This document shows, piece after piece, positions 12,951 through 18,287 of a stretch of DNA of 18,287 nt (positions within the stretch are counted from its first letter, which is position 1; each line of letters starts with the position of its first letter). Position numbers and translations under genes: made by a program. A model generated the notes under the pieces. It worked only from the letters and a program-made list of their open reading frames with translations, had not been told where the DNA came from and did not search any database. This stretch comes from Baffinella frigidus (Eukaryota > Cryptophyceae > Cryptomonadales > Baffinellaceae): contig MU646327.1 in NCBI GenBank assembly GCA_026770585.1, positions 641,314 to 659,600 on the forward strand, in the 5' to 3' direction.

Positions 12951-15504
12951 ATGGCGGTCAACGCCGCGTCGATGGCCCCCTCCCGTGCGTTGCTGGTGCT
13001 CCAGGCACTGTGGCTCCTCGCCCTCCTCGCATCCGCATCGTCGCCAAGAGATGCCCCCAGAGACGATGGAGGAGCGGCAGGACCTCCTCGGAGCACGACA
13101 CCCGGCGGGAGTCTCGAGCGAGAGGCGTGCCTCCGGAGACTGGACGAGCGCCGGGTGGGAAGCGGGGGTCTGGAGCAGGAGGCGACTCTCGACGCAGGTC
13201 CCAACAACCCAAGAACTTGGGGAGCACCGGTGGCCACGTCGAAGATGCGGGACCAGCGTCCCTCTAGCCTGAGTTAAACTCTGAACCCTAACCCCTGAAC
13301 CCTGAGCCCTAAATCCTGAGCAGCGGTGGACAGCGACCGGCCGTGGTGGGGGAGGTGGTCTGGAGATGCACAGTATGCACCTTTCTCAAGCGGTAAACCC
13401 CAAACCTAAACCCTGAACCCCAAACCCTAAACCCTAAACCCTTATCCTAAACCCTGAACCCTAGACCCTAACTCGACCTCCTAAACCCTAAACCCTAAAA
13501 CCTAAACCCTAAACCAGGGCTGTACCAGTGCCAGCCGCTCTCGACCGCCCTCCTCTCCCAGGTGGGTAGCCCTATGGTTCTAGGGTGTAGGGTTCAGGGT
13601 GTAGGGTTCAGGGTTTAGGGCTTAGGGTTTCAGGTTTAGGGTTTAGGGTTTAGGGTTTAGGGTCTAGGGTTTAGGGTTTAGGTTGTAGGGTTTAGGGTTG
13701 ATGGTTGACTTAAACTTAATACCAGATTCAACCCTAAACACTCAACACTCAACACTAATCCTTAAACCCTAGACTCTTTACCAGAATGTCAGAATGGACA
13801 ACCAAAAGGCACAGTTCAACCCTAAACATCAAACACTACACTTTAATCCTGAAAGCCTAAACCCTATACCAGATCGTTCGATCGGGGAATCACGAAAAGA
13901 CACATTTCAACCGCTGCGCCTTCACGCTCAATGCTGGGAAATTCGAACAGAGCGCGAACGCGGTCGATCCCCTCGATCTGTCTCAGTCTTTTTGGGCGCC
14001 AATTGCGTAAGCGCAACACCAATTTCGTAAGCGCGGGCTCGATTCCGCTACAAAGTTGACGGATTTGTACCGCGAACCCATAAGTCAACTTCAGAATAGT
14101 CGGCCACCCCCAGTGAGGCAGCGCTATTAGATGTCTTTGCTGGCCTCCCCGAAACCCCAAACCCTAAGCCCTGAGCCCTAAACCCCAAACCCTCAACCCT
14201 CAACCCTCAACCCTCGACCCTCAACCCTACACCCTGAACCCTAAACCCTAAACCCTAAACCCCAACACGTAAACCCTAAACCCCAAACCCTAAACCTCAA
14301 CCCTAAACCCCAAACCCCAAACCCCAAACCCCAAACCCTGAACCCTAAACCCCAAACCCTAAACCCTAAACCCCAAACCCAACCCCCCAACCCAGGTTCC
14401 GCTGATCCTAGTGGTGGATCCGTGCAGCGCCAAGGCGGCCGTGCGCACAGTAATCCCTCAACCCTCAACCCTCAACCCGCAACCCTTAACCCGAAAAGTT
14501 TGGGGTATTCGATTTAATTAGGATTCATGAGTAAAATCACTTATGCCATAGTAATTTCTTCTATGGTTTCTCCTATGAAACAATGACAACGGCCCTACAC
14601 CCTACACCCTAAACCCTGAACCCTAAACACTGAACCCTAACTCCAAAACAGGATGGCGCGCTCCGCACGGTTGAAGGCGTGGCATCCACGTTCCTCCTCA
14701 TCTTCCTCGACAGATGGTTTTGGGTATCTGATTCAATTAGGATTCACGAGTAAAATTACGTATGCCATAGTAATATCTCCTATGGTTTCTCCTATGAAAC
14801 ACCAACCTCAATCAGGTCGGCGCGCTCCGCACCGTCGAAGGCGTGGCATCCACGTTCCTCCTCATCTTCCTGGACACCACTCCGCCCGTCCCTCCCCCGG
14901 GTGCAGGACGCCCCCCTTTCTCACTTTTGAGGTAGTCGAAGTTCCCCGAAACTGTTGAGCCATTTTTGTGTGCTGGACCCCCCCAGATCTCCTGAACCGT
15001 TGCCTCGAGTGCCCATTGCCTCCCGCCAAGTCCTCGAGGGTCCTCGATGGTTCAGGAGAAGGAGACGATCTCCTGAACCAAGCCCTCGATGGTTCAGGAG
15101 ACCCCCCCCCCCCTCCCTCCCTCCCCCGGTTGCCTCCCCTATCCTGCTTCTGTTTGACTCTGGAGGGTGATTCGGGGGACGCTCTCTCATTCTCAGGTTA
15201 GCCCAACCCCTAACACTTGACCCCTAAACCCCAAACCATGAACACGAAACCCTGAACCCTGGACCCTAAACCTCAATCCCCAAACCCCAAACCTCAAAAC
15301 CCTAAATCCTAAACCCTGAACCTTAAACACGAAACCCCAAACCTCAAACCACAAACCCCAAACCCCACGCCCTAAACCCCAAACACCAAACCCCGAACCC
15401 CAAACCCCAAACCCTAACCCAGGTTGTGCGGACGGGAGAGCACTGGAGGACGGGGACATGCAGAAGCTCCTAGACATCGATTTTTTGGAGGTGAGCAGAG
15501 CCAG

Positions 15505-15561
<57 letters not shown>

Positions 15562-17714
15562 AAGAGTCGCGTTGTCTACGGACACGACGCCGGCATGTAA
15601 CTCACACCTCAAAAACGCTGAGTTCCAATCCACCGCGGTACCTTTTTCACGGCAGTGGCTTCAACCCAACCGAGGCATCCTCAAACCCCGGACCTTACAC
15701 CCAAAACCCAGAACGCTGAACCCTAAATTCTGAACCCTGAACCCTGAACCCTGAATCCTTTCTATTTAAGGTTCAGGGTCTAGGGATTAGGGTTTCGGGT
15801 ATTGATATACAGGTCTCTCTCTTCGTTGTTTAAGGTTCAGGGTAATGGCATACAGGTCTCTCTCGCAGGTTGAGGGTTTAGGGTCTAGGGTTCATGGTCT
15901 GGGGTTTACGGTTTAGGGAATTAACACATGTCTCTCCTGCAGGTGCGGTTCCTTGCCATCGTCGTCTTTTATGGTTTAGGCCTTATGGTTTAGGCCTTTC
16001 CAGCCTAGGGGGTAAGAGTCTGGGGTCCAGGGTTTAGGGAATTAACACGGGCCTCTCTTTCAGGTGCGTTTTCTTGCCATGATCGCGAGTCTTTCCTTGC
16101 CTTTCCAAGGTATAGGCTTTTCCAGCCTAGGGGGTCTAGGGTCTAGGGTCTAGGGCCTAGGGAAAGGGTTCAGGGAATTAACACAGGTATCCCTCGCAGG
16201 TGCGGTTCGTTGCCATCCACCAGCCCTCAGAGTTGGAGCAAATCGCCTTTTTCAATCCCCTTGATTTGCACTGAAGACCGTCGGATTCCGACGGCCTCTG
16301 GTACACATCAAGCGACTCGAAAAGACGATTTTCTCCCACTCTTGAGGGCTGGTGGATGGTTGCGAGTGATCGGATGCTCTACTCTCCGCAGGGAATTGGA
16401 GCCGTTAAAAAACCGGCAACGAAATTTACTACATATAACGATTGTTTACTAGTGATATTGACGATTAGCAATTTTCATTGAAATCCAGCTTTTTAAAAAA
16501 TTAAGACAGTTTTCGCATCAAATCTCTCTTGCAGGTGCGGTTTCTTGCCATGGTCGCGAGTGATCGGATGCTCTACTCCCCGCCGATTCTCGCGACGAAG
16601 TTCCAGACGTCACTCTGGTCGCCGCTCTGGGGAGGTACACCCACGCGAGTGTTAGCCACACCCATGCGAGTGTCATACACACACGTCCGCGAGTGTTGGA
16701 CACACCTACGGGAGTGTGAGACACACGTGTGCCAGTGTTAGACACACCCATACGAATGTAAGACACAGCCGCTATACTCCCCGCCGATTCTCGCCACGAC
16801 CTTCCTCCCGCAACCGGGGAGGTAAGATGTTATTTTGTCGTTCTTGAAAGTGTGATTTTGTTGTTCTTAAACTAAACCTTAGGCCCACACCCTGAACCCT
16901 GAACCCTAAACCCCAATCCCTACACCCTTAGGCTGGAAAGGCTATCAGACGGTGCGCGCTCTCCACGCGCTGAGAGAGGTCACGTGACCCCTATCTCTGC
17001 CTCACTCGGATTGACCGACTTTTCTCAAGTTGACATGCTGGATTCGCGGTACAAACCCGTCAACTTTGGAGCGGACACGAGGCCGGGCTCTCCACATTGG
17101 TGAGCCCACATAGACTGAGACAGAGCTAGGACTGTCTTCCCTCAACCCCACTCACACGGTTTGTTTCGCAGACCGTCCCCTAACCCCTGAACGATAAACC
17201 CTAACCCTTGTCCTCGACACAAACGGCCAGGCTCTAGGGGGCGCTACCCTTCCGCCCCGAGCCCTAAACACTGAACCCCAACACTGAACCCGACCCCCCT
17301 AACCCTAGGTCCTCGCCACAAAAGGCGTTGCAGCGCTCTCAGAGGGTGGGTTCTCCCTCGCGGTGCTCATCGAGGCGGGGGCGGTAACCCCCCACACCCT
17401 AAACTCTACAAACAATGCAACAGAAAGACCTGAACTCTAAACTCCAGGGTTTAAACCTACACCCTAAACCCTAAACCCTAAACCCTAACCCCTAAACCCC
17501 AACCCCTAACCCCTGAACCACAAAACCCGAAACCCAAACCCTGCACCCTGCACCCTGCACCCTAAACCCCAAACCCCAAACCCCAAACCCCAACCCCCAA
17601 ACTCCAAACCCCAAACCCTACAACAGGTCCCAGCACGCGGGTTCTACGAGTTTTTTCTCGCCGGGCGGGATCTAATGCACCGGGGGGTAGTAGTCGCCGC
17701 ATCAAGCCTCCCAG
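12951..17714 (+). CDS. Gene 3: multi-exon secretory/membrane protein, partial
   Basis: Ten exons join in phase: 12951-13197, 13324-13392, 13518-13561, 14396-14449, 14816-14900, 14987-15196, 15423-15490, 16535-16634, 17325-17383 and 17627-17714. They give about 341 residues and continue beyond. The start has a clear signal peptide or anchor (MAPSRALLVLQALWLLALLA, second ATG at 12972). Later peptides include PWWGRWSGDAQYAPFSS, VPLILVVDPCSAKAAVRT, VEGVASTFLLIFLD, DGDMQKLLDIDFLE, VRFLAMVASDRMLYSPPIL, ALSEGGFSLAVLIEAGA and VPARGFYEFFLAGRDLMHRG. Two stretches (LILVV, STFLLIFL) are hydrophobic enough for membrane or core segments. All junctions are GT-AG with matching phases, and intron sequence is mainly telomere-like repeat. 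No stop was reached, and the last exon ends in phase 1. I do not recognise the family. Expression and the exact exon set are unproven. Confidence 0.68.
13198..13323 (+). other. Gene 3 intron 1
   Basis: A 126-nt intron, GACGCAG|GTCCCA to GAGCAG|CGG. Its 3' half is CCCTAACCCCTGAACCCTGA-type repeat that runs to the splice acceptor, so the repeat itself must serve as the branch and pyrimidine region. Confidence 0.7.
13393..13517 (+). other. Gene 3 intron 2, nearly pure telomere-like repeat
   Basis: A 125-nt intron from G|GTAAAC to ACCAG|GG. Apart from a short CTCGACCT interruption it is all AAACCCTAAACCC/CCCTGAACC repeat. The donor GTAAACCCC and acceptor AAACCAG can themselves be read as repeat units with one or two changes. 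Confidence 0.8.
13562..14395 (+). other. Gene 3 intron 3 (834 nt)
   Basis: It contains a G-rich TTTAGGG array (13575-13700) and then C-rich CCCTAAA arrays (13720-13865 and 14150-14392), so head-on arrays could pair into a long hairpin. An F4 element (13972-14130) lies between. The acceptor is CCCAACCCAG|GTTCCG. Confidence 0.75.
13972..14130. mobile_element. F4 TIR element, copy 4
   Basis: CTCGATCTGTCTCAGTC is one end; CTAATAGCGCTGCCTCACTG, reversed, is the other. The body (TCCGCTACAAAGTTGACGGA... to TAAGTCAACTTCAGAATAGT) matches the inverse of 17000-17075 in copy 5. The two copies lie in opposite orientation in different introns of the same gene. Confidence 0.75.
14498..14879 (+). repeat. 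Tandem duplication of an intron-exon unit in gene 3
   Basis: Unit 1 (14498-14711) and unit 2 (about 14717-14879) share GGGTATYYGATTYAATTAGG, the TATGCCATAGTAAT...CTATGGTTTCTCCTATGAAAC block, and an exon beginning GCGCTCCGCAC. Unit 1 has an extra ~60 nt of CCCTAAA-type repeats just before its acceptor, where unit 2 has only a few bases (CCAACCTCAATCAG). The exon copies encode DGALRTVEGVASTFLLIFLD and VGALRTVEGVASTFLLIFLD. Confidence 0.9.
14652..14711 (+). pseudogene. Upstream copy of exon 5 (exon 5a)
   Basis: Phase-0 acceptor CAAAACAG, then 20 codons differing from exon 5b only at the first residue (D for V). Homology stops before the donor used by 5b. The only nearby donor (TTTTGG|GTATCT) ends in phase 0 and would not match exon 6, which needs phase 1. 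It is likely an unused or decaying exon copy. Mutually exclusive use would need a different downstream partner. Confidence 0.6.
15050..15105 (+). repeat. Palindromic repeat within gene 3 exon 6
   Basis: GATCTCCTGAACC (14986 and 15069) and its inverse GGTTCAGGAGA (about 15050 and 15090) alternate, making two adjacent hairpins in coding sequence. They encode two copies of a DLLN...LDGSG peptide motif. The frame stays open throughout. Confidence 0.7.
15205..15422 (+). repeat. Telomere-like array, gene 3 intron 6
   Basis: Almost the whole intron (15197-15422) is CCCTAAACCCCAAACC-type repeat with the C-rich strand as sense, ending AACCCTAACCCAG at the acceptor. Confidence 0.85.
15508..15565 (+). 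repeat. GA microsatellite behind a splice donor
   Basis: A (GA)n tract with a few AAAG interruptions starts 17 nt after the donor GAG|GTGAGC of exon 7. Read as protein it gives RERERE, an artefact. Confidence 0.9.
15768..16199 (+). repeat. Array of duplicated 3' splice-site/exon-start cassettes
   Basis: Three cassettes of the form AGGGAATTAACAC-RN-TCTCYYKCAG|GTGCG(G)TTYSTTGCCAT have splice junctions after 15942, 16063 and 16199. They copy the start of exon 8 (16535: GTGCGGTTTCTTGCCATGGT). Two shorter ACAGGTCTCTCTC pieces, at about 15810 and 15852, copy only the intron end. TTTAGGG-type repeats fill the spaces. The cassette at 16064 even has a donor-like CCAAG|GTATAG. Confidence 0.85.
16200..16393 (+). 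pseudogene. Exon 8 copy split by a TIR element
   Basis: GTGCGGTTCGTTGCC (16200-16214) and TTGCGAGTGATCGGATGCTC onward (from 16360) are the two halves of an exon 8 copy that would read VRFVAMVASDRMLYSP. The 139-bp element lies exactly between, at ATGG/CCAT. After TCTCCGCAG the homology ends. Confidence 0.82.
16217..16355. mobile_element. 139-bp TIR element with AT target duplication
   Basis: Arms CCACCAGCCCTCAGAGTTGG and, reversed, CCACCAGCCCTCAAGAGTGG. It is flanked by AT on each side (16215-16216, 16356-16357), and its removal restores CCATGG as in exon 8. A central palindrome CGTCGGATTCCGACG lies in the middle. Non-coding. Confidence 0.88.
16635..16768 (+). repeat. 21-bp minisatellite between exon 8 and its decayed copy
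   Basis: Six units of about 21 bp, consensus ACACMCRYRCGAGTGTTAG with changes, run from the donor of exon 8 to the AG before the copy at 16769. Confidence 0.85.
16769..16821 (+). pseudogene. 3'-half copy of exon 8
   Basis: TATACTCCCCGCCGATTCTC then GCCACGACCTTCC resembles exon 8 at 16571-16606 and ends at a strong donor (GGGGAG|GTAAGA). Spliced after exon 8 (phase 1) it would be read in a different frame from its parent (AAILPADSRHDL), still open. Exon 8 also matches exon 9 directly in phase, so this copy is probably skipped or alternative. Confidence 0.55.
16949..16978 (+). CDS. Candidate 30-nt micro-exon (TVRALHALRE)
   Basis: GGCTATCAG|ACGGTGCGC ... GAGAGAG|GTCACG gives ten codons in phase 0/0. 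It could follow the exon at 16769-16821 but does not fit the phase of exon 9 without another exon. Alternative or remnant. Confidence 0.35.
16991..17130. mobile_element. F4 TIR element, copy 5
   Basis: Ends CTATCTCTGCCTCACTCGG and, reversed, CCTAGCTCTGTCTCAGTC. It includes AAGTTGACATGCTGGATTCG and GTCAACTTTGG, shared in inverse orientation with copy 4, and GGGCTCTCC...GGTGAGCCC like copy 1. Confidence 0.8.
17384..17626 (+). other. Gene 3 intron 9, telomere-like repeats
   Basis: After GCG|GTAACCCCCC the intron is almost all CCCTAAACCC/CCCCAAACC/CCCTGCACC repeat to CTACAACAG|GTCCCA. The C-rich strand is sense. Confidence 0.8.
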
Positions 17715-17892
17715 GTTACCCCAACCCTAAACTTTGAACCCTGTACCCTAACGCTTGGCACACCCTCGCAAACCCTAAAACCTAAAACCGAGATGGCAGA
17801 ACCCGCCCGGCAGCAGACACCAAGTCTGGTTTGCAAAGCTAGGCTACGCCGAGGATCTATGTGTAAGGGGTTCTGAACGCTAAACTAGGGTT

Positions 17893-17982
17893 GGGTTCTA
17901 CAAGTTTTTCCTCGCCGGGCGGGATCCAATGCACCGCCCGGCGACAACCAATGGGGTTGTCGTCGCCGCATCAAGCCTCCCA
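17893..17982 (+). pseudogene. Second copy of exon 10 with an insertion
   Basis: GGTTCTACAAGTTTTTCCTC ... GCATCAAGCCTCCCAG repeats exon 10 (17641-17714), including its donor. It has an extra 18-nt in-frame piece near CCGGCGACAACCAATGG, so it would read GFYKFFLAGRDPMHR, then PATTNG, then VVVAASSLP. The upstream border is weak (AACTAG|GG). Confidence 0.7.
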
Positions 17983-18046
17983 GGTTTCGGGCTTAGGGCT
18001 TGGGTTTTGGGTTTAGGGCTTATGGTTTAGGGCCCTAGTCGCCACC

Positions 18047-18090
18047 GGCTTGTGGTCTAGGGCCCTAGTCGCCGCATCCAGCCTCCCAGG
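18047..18090 (+). pseudogene. Third, short copy of exon 10's 3' end
   Basis: GTCGCCGCATCCAGCCTCCCAG (18069-18090) repeats the last 22 nt of exon 10, and an earlier GTCGCCACCGGC (18047) may be a further scrap. TTTAGGG-type repeats surround both. Confidence 0.65.
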
Positions 18091-18167
18091 CTTAGGGCTT
18101 AGGGCTTGGGTTTTGGGTTTAGGGCGTGGGGTTTTGGGCTTAGGGGTAGCCACGTTGCTGTATGAAG

Positions 18168-18287
18168 CCTACACCCTAAACCCTCACTAACCCTAACCCC
18201 TAAACCCTCACAAACCCTAACCCCTAAACCCTCACAAACCCTAAACCCTCACAAACGCTAACCCCTAAACCCTCACAAACCCTAACC
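18168..18287. repeat. Higher-order telomere-like array at the right edge
   Basis: A ~24-bp period, CCCTAACCCCTAAACCCTCACAAA, repeats about four to five times up to the window end. The regular CTCACAAA spacer sets it apart from the irregular arrays in other introns. Confidence 0.85.

Noticed and set aside
14241-14468. Minus-strand frame of VWGLGFRVWGLGF repeats
   Set aside because: Direct translation of the telomere-like array. The same holds for the frame at 15193-15633.
17072-17099. A 28-nt exon (RTRGRALHI) that would fix the phase between 16978 and 17325
   Set aside because: It lies inside F4 copy 5 and has a poor acceptor (CTTTGGAG). Direct splicing of exon 8 to 17325 already fits.
18168-18287. 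True chromosome end
   Set aside because: The repeats are irregular with a CTCACAAA spacer, and similar arrays occur throughout the window between unique sequences, so a telomere is not indicated.

Overview
The window looks like nuclear DNA of a eukaryotic alga or alga-like protist. The evidence is spliceable coding exons with GT-AG borders and matching phases, many degenerate plant-type telomere-like repeats (CCCTAAA/TTTAGGG), a carotenoid-oxygenase C-terminal exon, a U2 snRNA-like fragment and many short terminal-inverted-repeat (TIR) elements. A prasinophyte-type green alga is my best guess, but this is inference; other algal lineages with TTTAGGG repeats are not excluded. No prokaryotic operon, tRNA, rRNA or CRISPR is visible.

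Layout. Positions 1-2430 hold simple repeats, short direct duplications, one TIR element and an interstitial TTTAGGG array. Around 3012-3308 the 5' part of a U2 snRNA-like sequence is interrupted by nested TIR elements. At 3522-3728 (+) lies the last exon of a carotenoid cleavage oxygenase-type gene. Positions 3832-4457 are an almost continuous run of TIR elements. Gene 1 (6460-4855, -) has two exons and encodes a predicted single-pass membrane protein with an SRPBCC/START-like domain. A Mutator-like TIR element with a 10-bp target duplication (6579-7288) lies upstream. Positions 7500-11160 are a graveyard of TIR elements and minus-strand exon fragments. Gene 2 (12646-11731, -) is a helical protein of two exons joined over a 193-nt telomere-repeat intron; its stop codon lies in a TIR element. 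Gene 3 (12951 to beyond 17714, +) starts divergently from gene 2. It encodes a signal-peptide protein built from many small exons separated by introns packed with telomere-like repeats, and runs off the right edge or ends in duplicated exon remnants.

The most striking feature is gene 3. Several exons or exon starts, with their 3' splice sites, exist as extra, partly decayed tandem copies inside its introns, and one copy carries a 139-bp TIR element. Many introns consist largely of CCCTAAA/CCCTGAAC-type repeats, mostly with the C-rich strand as the sense strand, also in gene 2 on the opposite strand.

The TIR elements fall into at least four multi-copy families, called F1-F4 here: F1 begins TACAGGGGTACCTCGC, F2 TATCCCTYAAGTGGCC, F3 CCACACAGCGGACTAC and F4 CTAGCTCTGYCTSAG. 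Several single-copy elements are also present. All splice models are hand-made from the sequence and untested.
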